The position numbers and the translations under genes are program-made. DNA of 50,750 nucleotides from a bacterium (GTDB lineage Bacteria; Oederibacteriota; PGYV01): positions 1 through 50,750 of the forward strand of contig JAKQNO010000039.1 in NCBI GenBank assembly GCA_029565735.1, given 5' to 3'. Below, piece after piece: positions 7,958 through 18,830 of this stretch; position 1 is the first letter of the stretch, and every line of letters starts with the position of its first letter. Below the pieces are notes generated by a model. That model worked only from the letters and a program-made list of their open reading frames with translations, searched no databases and was not told where the DNA came from.

Positions 7958-8809
7958 CTACATCATCGTCGTAAAATCCATCGGGCTTACGGGTATTCCA
8001 AAAAGGTTCATCTGCCAGTGAAGGTGGGGCCCGGTGGAAACACCTGTGCTTCCCATTGTGGCAATAATATCGCCTTTTTTTACTTCAACGCCTTTTTTAA
8101 CATAAACGCCCTTAAGATGAAAATACAAAGAGTATAAACCGCCGCCGTGGTCAATTATAACGGTGACTCCGTGGCCTTTCATTGTAGCGGCTTCAACCAC
8201 CACGCCGTGATTTGCGGCAGCCACTTTTGTCCCCTGCTTATTCGCAATATCAACGCCTTTGTGTGTTGATCCATAACTTCCGCCGTCATAAGTCCTTTTC
8301 TTTCCAAACGCGCTTGTTATTTCGCCTTCAGCAGGTTTAATAAACGGAAGGTCAAATTTTATAGGAGTTCTCTTTTCCTGCCGTTTTTTTATTATCTTGT
8401 TTTCAGGGCCAAAATTCACGCCTAATTCCGCCCGTTTTCCGCCGGTCTGAACATCAGACCTGCCCGCGCTTATTTTTTTAACTTCTATTTTTTCAGTATG
8501 TTCATATTCCCTGCCGTTCATCAAGTACCTTATATGAAGTTTTTTGACTCCGGATGTTTCAAGCGGCACCGGCACAAGAGCCAGAAAAGTGAACTCTTTA
8601 GCGGCTTTGTCATAGTTCCTGAAAAACACAGGGTATTTTTCACCCATAAATTTCACTTCAGACCCCGAAAAAGGCTTATCAGAATAGAGTAACGCTTTTA
8701 CAACACCGCCTTCTTTAACAATATTGCTGTTTAACATTATCTTCGCTTCAGCCCTGCATATTCCTGCAATCAGCAATGTAAAGGCCGCTGTGATAATTAT
8801 TCTCTTCAA
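7958..8809 (-). CDS. M23-family metallopeptidase (LytM-like), exported
   Basis: 283 residues from the chosen start. The C-terminal LytM domain shows STHKGVDIANKQG (first zinc His and Asp), VIIDHGGGLYSLYFHL and GVSTGPHLHWQMNLFG (HLH zinc ligands). Such enzymes cut peptidoglycan cross-links or act as amidase activators. The longer reading frame starts inside pyrD, but the best start is TTG at 8807-8809: GGAG lies seven bases before it at 8817-8820, and translation then opens with a clean signal peptide, KRIIITAAFTLLIAG then CRAEA. It begins one base after the pyrD stop and is probably the last gene of the pyr transcript, although its job is in the cell wall. Confidence 0.85.
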   Translation of the reverse strand: MKRIIITAAFTLLIAGICRAEAKIMLNSNIVKEGGVVKALLYSDKPFSGSEVKFMGEKYPVFFRNYDKAAKEFTFLALVPVPLETSGVKKLHIRYLMNGREYEHTEKIEVKKISAGRSDVQTGGKRAELGVNFGPENKIIKKRQEKRTPIKFDLPFIKPAEGEITSAFGKKRTYDGGSYGSTHKGVDIANKQGTKVAAANHGVVVEAATMKGHGVTVIIDHGGGLYSLYFHLKGVYVKKGVEVKKGDIIATMGSTGVSTGPHLHWQMNLFGIPVSPMDFTTMM

Positions 8810-8810
8810 A

Positions 8811-9722
8811 TCAATACTCCAGGGTTCCTGTAAGTTCTGTAATGGAATTAATACCGTTATCATCCAGATAGCTTTTAATTCCGTCTGCTATTATCCCGGT
8901 TATTGAAGGGTCAACAAAATTGGCTGTCCCTATCTGCACGGCTGACGCGCCCGCCACAATAAATTCCAGCGCGTCCGTTGTATTCATAATTCCGCCAATG
9001 CCTATTATTGGTATTTTAATTTTTTTTGACACTTTATGAACCATGGCAAGCGCCACGGGTTTGATGGCAGGGCCGGACAACCCTCCGAAAACATTGGCTA
9101 TATTGGGGCGTCTTGTTTTCAGGTTTATGGACAGCCCCACAAGCGTGTTGATAAGCGATACCGCGTCAGCGCCGTTATCTTCACACACCTGCGCCATCTC
9201 TTCTATGTTGCCGGTATTGGGTGAAAGTTTCACGATAACGGGCCTTGTAAAGACCTTTTTAATACCGTTCATCATTGTTGCTATCGCGTCTTTATCTGAT
9301 GCAAACTGAAGCCCGCCCTTTTTTACGTTTGGGCAGGAAATATTTATTTCAACCGCCGCTGTCGCGGAATCGTTAAGCCTTTGCGCGACTTTAATATAGC
9401 CGTCGACATCAGTGCCGTATATGTTTGCAATGACCGGAGTTGAATATTTTTTTAAAAGCGGAAGTTTTTCTGATATGAAAGCTTCAACACCCACGTTCTG
9501 AAGGCCTATGGCGTTCATAATTCCTGCCGGAGTTTCCACCAGCCTCTGGGGCTTATTGCCTTTTACCGGATTTAAGGCGATGCCTTTTACCACTATGGCG
9601 CCAAGTTTATTAAGGTTTACATACTCTTCAAACTCCAGCCCGTAGCCAAAAGTACCGGAAGCCGTCATTACCGGATTTTTTAAAACCAGCCCGCCTATGT
9701 TTACTGTTGTGTTTACTCTCAT
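8811..9722 (-). CDS. pyrD: Dihydroorotate dehydrogenase B, catalytic subunit
   Basis: 303 residues. It oxidises dihydroorotate to orotate with FMN and passes electrons through PyrK to NAD+. The start MRVNTTVNIGGLVLKNP is chosen because AAGGAG lies just upstream; the open frame 25 codons longer runs into a repeat element. NISCPNVKKGG holds the Cys that serves as base in class 1B enzymes, and ASGTFGYG and GIGGIMNTTDALEF are FMN contacts. The neighbouring pyrK confirms the B type. A 300 bp repeat element separates pyrK from pyrD, which is unusual because the two subunits are normally coupled. Confidence 0.93.
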   Translation of the reverse strand: MRVNTTVNIGGLVLKNPVMTASGTFGYGLEFEEYVNLNKLGAIVVKGIALNPVKGNKPQRLVETPAGIMNAIGLQNVGVEAFISEKLPLLKKYSTPVIANIYGTDVDGYIKVAQRLNDSATAAVEINISCPNVKKGGLQFASDKDAIATMMNGIKKVFTRPVIVKLSPNTGNIEEMAQVCEDNGADAVSLINTLVGLSINLKTRRPNIANVFGGLSGPAIKPVALAMVHKVSKKIKIPIIGIGGIMNTTDALEFIVAGASAVQIGTANFVDPSITGIIADGIKSYLDDNGINSITELTGTLEY

Positions 9723-9738
9723 AAAAACTCCTTGTAAG

Positions 9739-10039
9739 AATCCAAGGGACAGATGCACGGAGGGACGGATGGTCGGAAAAACCTTCCTGCCTTCCAATCC
9801 TTCGCGCTGATAATTCCGTCCGTAAACTCGCTTTTACCAAACCTATAACAATCCTTTTAACTACCTCGGGCTGCCTCCTCCGCCATAGCAGCTTATTTGC
9901 TGCGGCGGCTGGGAAAGACCATCCCCGCTTCTTCGCTCGTAAACTCACTTCATTGCGGCGATTTCCGCTCGCATGCTAGCTCCAACCGGTTCCAAACCAA
10001 CCTTCCGTCCCTCTGTCACTCCGTGCATCCGTCCCTCTA
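9739..10039. mobile_element. MITE-like element, copy 2
   Basis: The left end at 9739-9775 (AATCCAAGGGACAGATGCAC and on) is inverted at 10000-10039 (CCGTCCCTCTGTCACTCCG and on). Its first bases are almost identical to copy 1. The interior has two GTAAACTC words, a CGGGCTGCC word shared with copy 3, and at 9945-9991 the TTCATT...CGCATGCTAGC module. It lies exactly between the pyrK stop and the pyrD ribosome site. No open reading frame of interest is seen. Confidence 0.65.
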
Positions 10040-10042
10040 TCT

Positions 10043-10810
10043 TTAAATCACTACCTCGCTTACGTCAAAAACCGTGCCTTCCTTGCATACCCTTTTATAC
10101 ACAAAGTTATCAGCGACGCCTACGGGAATTACACAGCTTATGCACGCGCCTATGCCGCATCCCATATACGCCTCAAATGAAGCGTAAAATTTTACATCAT
10201 CCATTTTTTCGGTTATTCTTTTTACCGCTTTAATCATGGGTTCCGGGCCGCACGCGTAAATAACGGCGTTTGGCTCCAGTACTTTTTTCAGTACATCAGT
10301 CACATATCCCCTTGTGCCAAGCGAACCGTCTTCCGTGGCAAAAAGGCATCCAAGTTTTTTAAATTCTTTTTCGGCCACGATAAGCCGCTTATTGCGCGCG
10401 CCCTGAATAAGCGTAAACTTTCTCTTTGATTTTTTAAGTTCATTTGCCAGAAAATGAACCGAAGCCGCGCCTGTGCCGCCGCCGATAATTATCAGCTTTG
10501 ATTTTTTATCCTTTAAATCAACCGGATAAGTGTTGCCCTGCGGCCCGATAAAATCAACCGCGTCGCCTTTTTTCTTTTCTGACAGAAGCCTTGTCCCTTC
10601 GCCTATAACTTTATAAACCAGATCCAGTTCCTTTTTCTCGGCCGAAAAAATGGAAAACGGCCTGCGCAGCAGCGGCACAACAGTGTCTGACACTTTCACA
10701 TTTATAAACTGCGCCGGCTTAGCTTTAAAGCGCTTTTTAACCGCAAGCCTTAAATGGTACAGCCCTTCTCCGGTTTTCTTATTAAAAACCACTTTCCCTG
10801 AATTCTTCAT
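10043..10810 (-). CDS. pyrK: Dihydroorotate dehydrogenase B, electron transfer subunit
   Basis: 255 residues. The protein carries FAD and a [2Fe-2S] cluster and links PyrD to NAD+. RRPFSIFSAE is the FAD-binding RxxS-type motif, GGGTGAASVHFL the NAD site, and the cluster ligands are Cys218, Cys223, Cys226 and Cys242 in CGIGACISC and RVCKEG. Length is normal for the family. It follows carB2 by 24 bases in the pyr operon. Confidence 0.93.
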   Translation of the reverse strand: MKNSGKVVFNKKTGEGLYHLRLAVKKRFKAKPAQFINVKVSDTVVPLLRRPFSIFSAEKKELDLVYKVIGEGTRLLSEKKKGDAVDFIGPQGNTYPVDLKDKKSKLIIIGGGTGAASVHFLANELKKSKRKFTLIQGARNKRLIVAEKEFKKLGCLFATEDGSLGTRGYVTDVLKKVLEPNAVIYACGPEPMIKAVKRITEKMDDVKFYASFEAYMGCGIGACISCVIPVGVADNFVYKRVCKEGTVFDVSEVVI

Positions 10811-10834
10811 TTTGCCTCTTTTTAATAATTTGCT

Positions 10835-13800
10835 TTATTTTTTATAATACTCCTGCAGCGGCATCACTTCCACCTCTTTTTTGCTTACCGATTCTATGGC
10901 GTAAACAAGCGCCTGCGCCCCCGACATTGTCGTGGTATAAGGCACGCCCAGGCTTATGGCGTGAAGCCTAATCTGGTAATCATCGCTTCTTGGCCCTTTG
11001 CCCGCCGGAGTATTGATGATAAGGTTTATCTTTCCCGCCTTTATCATATCAATTACGTTTCCGCCCTTTTCATGGACCTTTTTCACTTTTATTGTCTCTA
11101 TGCCAAACTGCTCCAGAGCGTTTGCCGTTCCAAGCGTGGCCGCGATTTTAAATCCAAGGTCAACAAGTTTCTTCGCGACAAAGACAATATCGCGCTTGTC
11201 TTTATTCTTCACAGAAATAAAGACCGTTCCTTTTGAAGGAATCTTCTGTCCGGCGGCAACCTGCGATTTATAATAAGCATGCCCAAAATCCTTATCCAGC
11301 CCCATAACCTCGCCTGTTGATTTCATTTCCGGCCCAAGAACAGTATCAGCACCGATAAACTTGGAGAACGGAAACACGGATTCTTTTACGGATACGTGCT
11401 GCAGGTCAAGTTTTTCCTTTACCTTAAGCTGCTTTAACGTCTTTCCTGTCATAATTTTAGTCGCAAGTTTTGCCCATGCCACGCCGGTTGCCTTGCTTAC
11501 AAAAGGCACCGTCCTTGACGCGCGCGGATTTGCTTCAAGGATATAGACAATGTCATTTCTTATCGCGTACTGCACGTTCATAAGACCTTTTACGTTAAGT
11601 TTTAAAGCCAGCGCTTTTGTGTACTGCTTAATCTTCTCCAGCATATCTCCCCTGATAGTGATGGGCGGCAGAACGCAGGCGGAATCGCCGGAGTGTATTC
11701 CGGCCTCTTCTATGTGCTCCATAATGCCCGCGATTAAGGCCTCTTTTCCATCGCAGATGCAGTCAACGTCAACTTCCACCGCGTCTTCAAGGAATTTGTC
11801 GATTAATATCGGATATTTCTCGGAAACAATAAAGGCCTCTTTGGCGTATTTATCAAAGGACTCTTCATCATAAACAATTTCCATAGCGCGGCCGCCAAGC
11901 ACATAAGAAGGCCTTACAAGCACGGGATAACCCATTTCCCTTACTATCTTTTTTGCCTCCGCAAGGTTAAACGCCGTGCCGTTTTCCGGCCTTGGGATGT
12001 CAAGTTCTGTCAGCACCGCGTCAAACTTTTTTCTGTCTTCAGCCCTGTCTATGGATTCAGGCGAAGTGCCCATTATTTTAACGTCAGCTTCTTTAAGCGG
12101 AACCGCAAGTTTTAAAGGGGTCTGCCCGCCAAACTGCACGATAAACCCGGTTTTCTTCCCTTCATCTTCGGATATCGCAAGAATGTCTTCAACCGTCAGC
12201 GGTTCAAAATACAGTTTGTCAGCCGTGTCATAGTCGGTTGATACGGTTTCGGGGTTGCAGTTGACCATTGAAACTTCGTAGCCTTCCTCTTTAAGGGCGA
12301 ATACCCCGTGCACACAGCAGTAGTCAAACTCTATTCCCTGGCCTATCCTGTTTGGGCCGCCGCCAAGAATAACCGCTTTTTTCTTTTTTGTGTTTATCGG
12401 ATTTTCATTCTGGCTGCCGTATGTGGAATACAGGTATGACGACTTTGCGTCATATTCGCCGGCGCACGTATCCGCGTGTTTATAAACCGGTTTTATGTCA
12501 AATTTTTTCCTTAACGCCCTTACCTTATCCTGCGTTGTGCCAAGCATCTGAGCCAGCTGGACATCGGAAAATCCTGATTCTTTGGCGCTTCTTAATTCAT
12601 CCGGGAACGCCGCGCTTTTAATTATGGATTTTTTGCTCATTTTATTTTCCTGCGCGATTAATTCATCCAGCTGCGCGATGAACCACGGGTCAATACCCGT
12701 CATTTCATTAATCTTCTTTATACCCATGCCTTTCTGCAGCGCGTACCTTATGTACCAGAGCCGCTGCGAATTCGGCAGTTTAAGTTTTTCCGCTATCTGT
12801 TTTTCGGAAAGCGAAGATAATAAAGGATCCTTGCCGTCGCCGCCAAAACCAAACCTTCCTGTTTCCAGCGAGCGCATTGCCTTCTGAAGCGATTCTTTGA
12901 ATGTCCTTCCCATTGCCATTACTTCGCCTATGGCCTTCATCTGAGGGCCAAGTATGTCGGGCGTATCCTTGAATTTTTCAAAGGTGAACCTTGCCACTTT
13001 GGTCACAACGTAATCCACGTCAGGTTCCGAAGAAGCGGGCGTCCTTTTGGTCATTGTGTTTAAAACTTCATCAAGCGTGTAGCCCACCGCAAGTTTTGTC
13101 GCCACCCTTGCTATCGGGAAACCCGTTGCCTTTGAAGCCAGCGCGGAAGAACGCGACACGCGCGGGTTAAGTTCAATTACCTTTAACTTTCCGTTTTTTG
13201 GATTCACGGCAAACTGAATGTTTACACCGCCGTTTACGCCAATTTCCCTCATGATATCTATACCCGCGTCCTTGATAAGCGCGCATTCCGCCGCGGTAAA
13301 TGTCTGCGCCGGCGCGGAGCATATTGAATCGCCGGTATGGACTCCCATGGGGTCAAAATTTTCTATGTTGCATATCTGAATGACGTTGTCTTCGTGGTCG
13401 CGCATAAGCTCCAGTTCGTACTCTTTCCATCCAAGTACGGACTCTTCAAGAAGCACCCTTGAAATGGGCGAAGCCTTAAGCCCGTAATACGCCTTCTGTT
13501 TAAAATCCGACATACCATACGCTATGGAACCGCCTGCGCCGCCAAGGGTAAACGCCGGCCTGACTATTATCGGGAATTTTATTACTTTCGCCGCGGCCAG
13601 GGCTTCTTCCATTGTGCCCACGTACGCGCTTTCCGGAACTTCCAGCCCTATCTTCTGTATCGCGTTCTTAAACAAAAGCCTGTCTTCGGCTTTTTCTATG
13701 GCGTTATAATCCGCGCCTATAAGCTCCACGCCGTATTTTTTAAGGATGCCGCTTTTTGAAAGCTCCGAACCAAGGTTAAGCCCGCTTTGCCCGCCCATTG

Positions 13801-14065
13801 TGGGTATTAAAGCGTCCGGCCTTTCTTTTTTAATTATTTTTTCAACGAATTCCGCGTTCACCGGCTCTATGTATGTGCGGTCCGCGTATTCCGGGTCCGT
13901 CATAATTGTGGCGGGATTGGAATTCACAAGGACCGTCTTATACCCTTCTTCCCTTAAAGCCTTGCACGCCTGTGTACCTGAATAGTCAAATTCGCAGCCC
14001 TGCCCGATCGTTATGGGGCCGGAACCTATTATCATTATTTTTTTGATGTCTGTGCGTTTTGGCAT
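10835..14065 (-). CDS. carB: Carbamoyl-phosphate synthase large subunit, second copy
   Basis: 1076 residues, full length. It has two ATP-grasp halves: the first with [28 protein letters not shown] and [18 protein letters not shown], the second with [28 protein letters not shown] and [18 protein letters not shown]. The C-terminal MGS-like allosteric domain has [12 protein letters not shown]. The ATP-site motifs look intact, so bicarbonate phosphorylation and carbamate phosphorylation should work. It differs from carB1 in places (VNGGVNIQ for [18 protein letters not shown] for SITVAPAQT). It starts one base after the stop of carA2, whose glutaminase looks dead, so free ammonia is the likely nitrogen source. 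Assigned to the pyr operon by position. Confidence 0.93.
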   Translation of the reverse strand: MPKRTDIKKIMIIGSGPITIGQGCEFDYSGTQACKALREEGYKTVLVNSNPATIMTDPEYADRTYIEPVNAEFVEKIIKKERPDALIPTMGGQSGLNLGSELSKSGILKKYGVELIGADYNAIEKAEDRLLFKNAIQKIGLEVPESAYVGTMEEALAAAKVIKFPIIVRPAFTLGGAGGSIAYGMSDFKQKAYYGLKASPISRVLLEESVLGWKEYELELMRDHEDNVIQICNIENFDPMGVHTGDSICSAPAQTFTAAECALIKDAGIDIMREIGVNGGVNIQFAVNPKNGKLKVIELNPRVSRSSALASKATGFPIARVATKLAVGYTLDEVLNTMTKRTPASSEPDVDYVVTKVARFTFEKFKDTPDILGPQMKAIGEVMAMGRTFKESLQKAMRSLETGRFGFGGDGKDPLLSSLSEKQIAEKLKLPNSQRLWYIRYALQKGMGIKKINEMTGIDPWFIAQLDELIAQENKMSKKSIIKSAAFPDELRSAKESGFSDVQLAQMLGTTQDKVRALRKKFDIKPVYKHADTCAGEYDAKSSYLYSTYGSQNENPINTKKKKAVILGGGPNRIGQGIEFDYCCVHGVFALKEEGYEVSMVNCNPETVSTDYDTADKLYFEPLTVEDILAISEDEGKKTGFIVQFGGQTPLKLAVPLKEADVKIMGTSPESIDRAEDRKKFDAVLTELDIPRPENGTAFNLAEAKKIVREMGYPVLVRPSYVLGGRAMEIVYDEESFDKYAKEAFIVSEKYPILIDKFLEDAVEVDVDCICDGKEALIAGIMEHIEEAGIHSGDSACVLPPITIRGDMLEKIKQYTKALALKLNVKGLMNVQYAIRNDIVYILEANPRASRTVPFVSKATGVAWAKLATKIMTGKTLKQLKVKEKLDLQHVSVKESVFPFSKFIGADTVLGPEMKSTGEVMGLDKDFGHAYYKSQVAAGQKIPSKGTVFISVKNKDKRDIVFVAKKLVDLGFKIAATLGTANALEQFGIETIKVKKVHEKGGNVIDMIKAGKINLIINTPAGKGPRSDDYQIRLHAISLGVPYTTTMSGAQALVYAIESVSKKEVEVMPLQEYYKK

Positions 14066-14066
14066 C

Positions 14067-15251
14067 TTATTTCACCCCTTTTGCAGATTTCATATAATCA
14101 ATGAACTTGTTGAACACAAAAGGCGCGTCGTGTTTGCCCGGCCTTGCCTGCGGATAGTACTGGACGCCGAATGCCTTAAGTTTTTTTGAGTCAATACCTT
14201 CAATATCGCCGTCATTTAAATTAATAAGAAGGGGTTCAAAACCGCTATTTGATTTCTTGATTGATTCCGCGTTTATGGAAAAACCGTGGTACTGGGAAGC
14301 CACTTCCACGCCCTTTGTCCGCGTGTTTATTATTGAATGGTTGCCTCCCCTGTGGCCTGCTTTCATTCTGTCAATTTTTATCCCTGCCGCGGCGGCCATA
14401 AGCTGGCATCCAAGGCCCGTGCCTAAAACAGGCACTTTTCCCAGAAGCTGTTTTATTTCCGCCTGAATTTCTTTCATCTCACGCGGATCGCCGGGTCCGC
14501 CTGAAAGAAAAACGCCGTCAGCTTTTATTTCTTCCACGCGCCGCGCCTTTGTTGAAGCCGGCAGAACAATTACTTCGCATCCGGCTGACGCGAACATTTT
14601 AAGCGCGCTTTGCCTTATTCCAAAATCAAAAGCCGCGACCTTAAATTTGCGTTTATTGTCCGACACTTTAAGATAAACTGTTTCTTTGTCAAAAAGGTCA
14701 AGCCCTGTTATTTTTTTTCTGCTGTCCCATTTATATTCTTTATCTGTTGAAACCGGAGCTATTTTTATACCCGCGGCGGCGCGCGCTTTTTTAAGAAGCG
14801 ATGTTTTGTCAAAATCAACAGCGGAAATAACAGCGCCCATTTCGCCTTTTTTTATTATGTGCCTTACAATCGCGCGGACATCAAGCCCGTCAATTGACGT
14901 GATTTTATTTTTTATAAGCCAGCTTCTGAAATCGCCTTCCGCGCGCCAGTTGCTTGTATACCTGCTTATCTGCGCCGCGACAAAGCCCGCCGCGTGGACG
15001 GCTGATGATTCATAATCGCCCGAATTAATCCCTGTGTTGCCCTGTTCCGGCCACGTCATACAGATTATGTGGCCTTTTACCGCAGGATCCGTCAGCAGTT
15101 CCTGATATCCGCCGACAGATGTGTCAAAAGTAATAAATCCCGCGGCTTCCCCCGCGTATCCCGCGGATTTTCCCTTAAAAAAAGTCCCGTCTTCAAGCAT
15201 CAGTACAGCAGCGGCATCTGCGCCGCTTTTTTTACCGGCTTTCTTTTTCAT
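14067..15251 (-). CDS. carA: Carbamoyl-phosphate synthase small-subunit paralog lacking the glutaminase triad
   Basis: 394 residues, full length, with both the CPS small-subunit N-terminal domain ([15 protein letters not shown]) and a class I amidotransferase domain ([16 protein letters not shown]). The catalytic residues are gone. The nucleophile motif GICxGHQ reads GTGLGCQ at 277-283, putting Gly279 where Cys belongs. The His and Glu of QHHPEA read QYYPQA (Tyr366, Gln368). The glutamine-binding Asn of QNHGF is Tyr321. The frame is intact and the start has AAGGAG. It probably holds and gates carB2 without hydrolysing glutamine. The N-terminus adds a lysine-rich stretch. A pseudogene in decay is less likely given full length and tight spacing to carB2. 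Confidence 0.9.
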   Translation of the reverse strand: MKKKAGKKSGADAAAVLMLEDGTFFKGKSAGYAGEAAGFITFDTSVGGYQELLTDPAVKGHIICMTWPEQGNTGINSGDYESSAVHAAGFVAAQISRYTSNWRAEGDFRSWLIKNKITSIDGLDVRAIVRHIIKKGEMGAVISAVDFDKTSLLKKARAAAGIKIAPVSTDKEYKWDSRKKITGLDLFDKETVYLKVSDNKRKFKVAAFDFGIRQSALKMFASAGCEVIVLPASTKARRVEEIKADGVFLSGGPGDPREMKEIQAEIKQLLGKVPVLGTGLGCQLMAAAAGIKIDRMKAGHRGGNHSIINTRTKGVEVASQYHGFSINAESIKKSNSGFEPLLINLNDGDIEGIDSKKLKAFGVQYYPQARPGKHDAPFVFNKFIDYMKSAKGVK

Positions 15252-15261
15252 ATTGCTCTCC

Positions 15262-15536
15262 TTTAAGTATAGCGATTAAGTTTCTTAAGCATTTAAGCTA
15301 TAACGAAACCTTCAAACATAGCACTTTAGCAGTTTAAGCATTTAAGCTATAACGAAACATTAAGCATAAACAGCTTAAGCATTTAAGCTATAGCGAAACC
15401 TATCTTTAATCTATCGCTTATGCTTAATTGCCTATAGCTTAAATCTCTATGTTTTAACCTTTCGCTTCTGCTTAATTGCCTATAGCTTAATCCTCTATTT
15501 TTCCCGCTTATGCTTAACTGCCTATAGCTTAAATTG
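15262..15536. repeat. Array of TTAAGC-type repeats in two orientations
   Basis: Three copies containing TTAAGCATTTAAGC with a following CGAAAC in the left half (about 15286-15400) face three copies of CTTATGCTTAA or CTTCTGCTTAA with CCTATAGCTTAA in the right half (about 15412-15536). The region separates carB1 from carA2 and could fold into a large hairpin. Related single copies are at 28703-28730, 29756-29791 and 48680-48720. No gene or clear promoter is seen. Confidence 0.75.
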
Positions 15537-18500
15537 CTATTTTTTCCTGGCCTCTTTATAATATTCCTGAATTGATTTAACGGACATCCCTGTTTCGCCC
15601 GCCGCCTCTATCGCGGTCACAACCGCCTGCGCGCCCGCCATTGTGGTGGTGTAAGGTATTCCAAGCGCTATCGCCTGTGTCCTTATCATGTAATCATCGC
15701 TCCTTGGACCTTTGCCCACCGGAGTGTTGATGATAAGCTGAACTTTTCCGGCTTTCATGGTGTCCAGTATATTCGGCGAAGCTTCCGACACTTTTTTGAC
15801 GGTTTTCGCCGTTATTCCGTATTTTCTTAACACGTTAGCCGTGCCTTCGGTAGCAATAATATCAAAACCCATATCGCGCAGTTTCTTTACCACAAACACA
15901 ATATCGCGCTTGTTTTTGTTTTTTACGCTGACGAATACGGCGCCGCCTGACGGCAGTTTCTGCCCCGCCGCTATCTGCGCCTTGTAATACGCGTGGCCAA
16001 AATCACTGTCTATACCCATAACCTCGCCCGTTGATTTCATTTCGGGGCCAAGCACTATATCCGCCCCCTGGAATTTATTAAACGGAAGCACCGCTTCTTT
16101 TACCGCTATGTGCAGAAGGTCAAGGTTTTCTTTTACCTTAAGCTGCTTTATGGTCATACCTGCCATAATTTTTGTGGCTATCTTTGCCCAGGATATTCCC
16201 GTTGCCTTGCTTACAAACGGCACTGTCCTTGAAGCGCGCGGATTTACTTCCAGCACGTAAACATGGTCGTTGCGCAGCGCGTACTGGACGTTCATAAGCC
16301 CTTTTACGTTAAGTTCAAGCGCCATTTTATGCGTGTAATCCCTTATCACGGCAATGGCATCCTGCCTTATGCTTAAGGGCGGAAGCACGCACGCGGAATC
16401 GCCTGAGTGTATTCCGGCCTCTTCTATGTGCTCCATGATGCCGCAGATAACGGCTTCTTTTCCGTCGCACACGCAGTCCACGTCCACTTCAATAGCGTCT
16501 TCCAGAAACTTGTCAATTAAAACCGGATGCTTTTCGGAGACTATAAACGCCTCTTTAGCGTATTTTTCAAAACTGACATCGTCATACACAATTTCCATGC
16601 CGCGCCCGCCAAGCACGTAAGACGGCCTTACAAGCACGGGATATCCTATGCGTTTTACAATCTTCCACGCCTCTTCAAGCGAAAAAGCGGTGCCGTTTTC
16701 CGGCCTGCTTATGTTTAATTTTGTCAGGATTTTATCAAATTTTTCCCTGTCTTCCGCGACGTCAATTGACAGGGGTGATGTCCCCATTATTTTCACTTTC
16801 TGATTATAAAGCGGCATGGCAAGTTTTAAAGGCGTCTGTCCGCCAAACTGCGCTATAAAACCGGCTTTATCCCCTTCTTCATCCGCTATTGCCATCACGT
16901 CTTCCATTGTAAGCGGTTCAAAATAAAGTTTGTCTGACGTGTCGTAATCGGTGGAGACAGTTTCAGGATTGCAGTTGACCATTGATACTTCGTAGCCAAG
17001 TTCCTTAAGCGCGAACACCCCGTGGACGCAGCAGTAGTCAAACTCTATTCCCTGGCCTATCCTGTTGGGGCCGCCGCCAAGAATAATGCCTTTCTTTTTT
17101 TGCGACACAGGATTTTCATTTTCACTGTCATATGTGGAATAAAGGTATGGCGTATACGCCTTAAATTCAGACGCGCATGTATCCACCATTTTGTATACCG
17201 GCTTTATTCCAAGTTCCCTTCTCATTCCCCTGAATTCATCCTCTGTAACGCCGAAAATGTACGCAAGCTGGACGTCGGAAAAACCGTCCTTCTTTGCCTG
17301 AATCAGTTCGGCTTTTATCACTTCCGCTTTTTCCGGGGTAAGCCTTCCGGTTTTTACGCTAAGCGCGGTTAATGCTTTTTCTTCGTCGTAAATTTCCCTC
17401 ATGTAATGCAGAAACCACGGGTCTATCTTTGTTATTTCATTTATCTCTTTGTCTGTCATGCCTTTTTGCATTGCGTATTTCAGATAAAAAATCCTGAAAG
17501 AGCTTGGCACCACAATTTTTTCCCTTAACTCTTCCATTGATATTTTTGAAACGTCAATGTCTTTCCCGTCAGATCCAAAGCCATGCCTGCCGATTTCCAT
17601 TGAACGCAGCGCTTTCTGGAAAGATTCCTTAAAGGTTCTGCCTATGGCCATTGCTTCGCCCACGGATTTCATCTGCACGCCAAGTTCATCCTTTGATTCC
17701 TTGAATTTCTCAAATGTGAACCGTGGAATTTTTGTCACAACGTAATCAAGCGCCGGTTCAAAAGATGCCGGAGTATACCTGGTAATATCATTCGGGATTT
17801 CATCAAGTGTGTAGCCAACCGCAAGCTTTGCGGCTATTTTTGCTATGGGAAAACCTGTCGCTTTTGACGCAAGCGCGGAAGACCGCGAAACGCGCGGGTT
17901 CATTTCTATGACTATCATGCGGCCGTTTTCGGGATTTACCGCGAACTGAATATTGCTGCCGCCGGTATCCACGCCTATTTCCCTTATTATTTTAACCGCG
18001 GCGTCCCTCATAAACTGGTATTCACGGTCGGTTAAGGTCTGCGCAGGGGCCACGGTTATTGAATCGCCGGTGTGAACGCCCATGGGGTCAAGGTTTTCTA
18101 TGGAGCAGATAATTACCACATTATCTTTTAAGTCCCTCATCACTTCAAGTTCGTATTCTTTCCAGCCCAAAACAGATTCTTCCAGAAGCACGCCGTGCAC
18201 GGGCGAATCTTTCATTCCTTTGTCCGCTTTCACCTTAAACTCCGCGGCATTGTACGCTATACCGCCGCCTGTTCCGCCAAGGGTAAAAGCCGGCCTTATA
18301 ATTATGGGAAACTTTATTTCTTTGGCCGCCTTCATTGCCGCGGCCATTGTGGTGACGTAGCTGCTTTTAGGCACGTCCATGCCTATCTTTTTCATTGCCT
18401 GTTTGAACTCTTCCCTGTCTTCGGCTTTCTTAATTGACTTGGCGTTGGCGCCTATAAGCTCCACTTTATATTTTTTATCCAACCCCTTTTTTACAAACTC

Positions 18501-18800
18501 CATCGCCAGGTTCAGCGCGGTCTGGCCGCCGACCGTGGGCAGAATGGCATCGAGCTTTTCCTTAATGACTATCTTTTCCAGAATATCGACCGTCAATGGT
18601 TCGATATATGTGGCATCCGCGAATTCCGGGTCTGTCATAATTGTGGCCGGATTTGAATTTACGAGTACAACCCTGTACCCTTCTTCCTTTAAAGCCTTGC
18701 ACGCCTGTGTGCCGGAATAATCAAATTCGCAGCCCTGCCCTATTACAATAGGGCCCGATCCTATAAGAAGGACCGTCTTTAAATCTCTGCGTTTGGGCAT
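15537..18800 (-). CDS. carB: Carbamoyl-phosphate synthase large subunit, canonical copy
   Basis: 1087 residues. It makes carbamoyl phosphate from bicarbonate, ammonia and two ATP. Both ATP-grasp halves have the expected motifs ([46 protein letters not shown]; then [46 protein letters not shown]), and the C-terminal allosteric domain is complete. AGGAGT precedes the ATG, 30 bases after carA1. Its partner CarA1 has an intact glutaminase, so this pair should use glutamine as usual. It is followed by a long repeat array, then by the second carAB pair. Confidence 0.95.
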   Translation of the reverse strand: MPKRRDLKTVLLIGSGPIVIGQGCEFDYSGTQACKALKEEGYRVVLVNSNPATIMTDPEFADATYIEPLTVDILEKIVIKEKLDAILPTVGGQTALNLAMEFVKKGLDKKYKVELIGANAKSIKKAEDREEFKQAMKKIGMDVPKSSYVTTMAAAMKAAKEIKFPIIIRPAFTLGGTGGGIAYNAAEFKVKADKGMKDSPVHGVLLEESVLGWKEYELEVMRDLKDNVVIICSIENLDPMGVHTGDSITVAPAQTLTDREYQFMRDAAVKIIREIGVDTGGSNIQFAVNPENGRMIVIEMNPRVSRSSALASKATGFPIAKIAAKLAVGYTLDEIPNDITRYTPASFEPALDYVVTKIPRFTFEKFKESKDELGVQMKSVGEAMAIGRTFKESFQKALRSMEIGRHGFGSDGKDIDVSKISMEELREKIVVPSSFRIFYLKYAMQKGMTDKEINEITKIDPWFLHYMREIYDEEKALTALSVKTGRLTPEKAEVIKAELIQAKKDGFSDVQLAYIFGVTEDEFRGMRRELGIKPVYKMVDTCASEFKAYTPYLYSTYDSENENPVSQKKKGIILGGGPNRIGQGIEFDYCCVHGVFALKELGYEVSMVNCNPETVSTDYDTSDKLYFEPLTMEDVMAIADEEGDKAGFIAQFGGQTPLKLAMPLYNQKVKIMGTSPLSIDVAEDREKFDKILTKLNISRPENGTAFSLEEAWKIVKRIGYPVLVRPSYVLGGRGMEIVYDDVSFEKYAKEAFIVSEKHPVLIDKFLEDAIEVDVDCVCDGKEAVICGIMEHIEEAGIHSGDSACVLPPLSIRQDAIAVIRDYTHKMALELNVKGLMNVQYALRNDHVYVLEVNPRASRTVPFVSKATGISWAKIATKIMAGMTIKQLKVKENLDLLHIAVKEAVLPFNKFQGADIVLGPEMKSTGEVMGIDSDFGHAYYKAQIAAGQKLPSGGAVFVSVKNKNKRDIVFVVKKLRDMGFDIIATEGTANVLRKYGITAKTVKKVSEASPNILDTMKAGKVQLIINTPVGKGPRSDDYMIRTQAIALGIPYTTTMAGAQAVVTAIEAAGETGMSVKSIQEYYKEARKK

Positions 18801-18830
18801 ACGTTTACTCCTGTCTGGTATATGTGACTT

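Noticed and set aside
8810-8863. Longer start of the M23 peptidase inside pyrD
   Set aside because: The 18 extra residues would hide the signal peptide and lack a ribosome site, while the TTG at 8807-8809 has GGAG at the right distance.
14067-15251. CarA2 as an ordinary pseudogene
   Set aside because: There is no frameshift or stop, the length and other conserved motifs are kept, and the gene is coupled to an intact carB2. Specific loss of active-site residues fits change of function better.
15262-15536. CRISPR array
   Set aside because: The units change orientation in the middle, vary in length and spacing and have no spacer-like unique segments or cas genes nearby.
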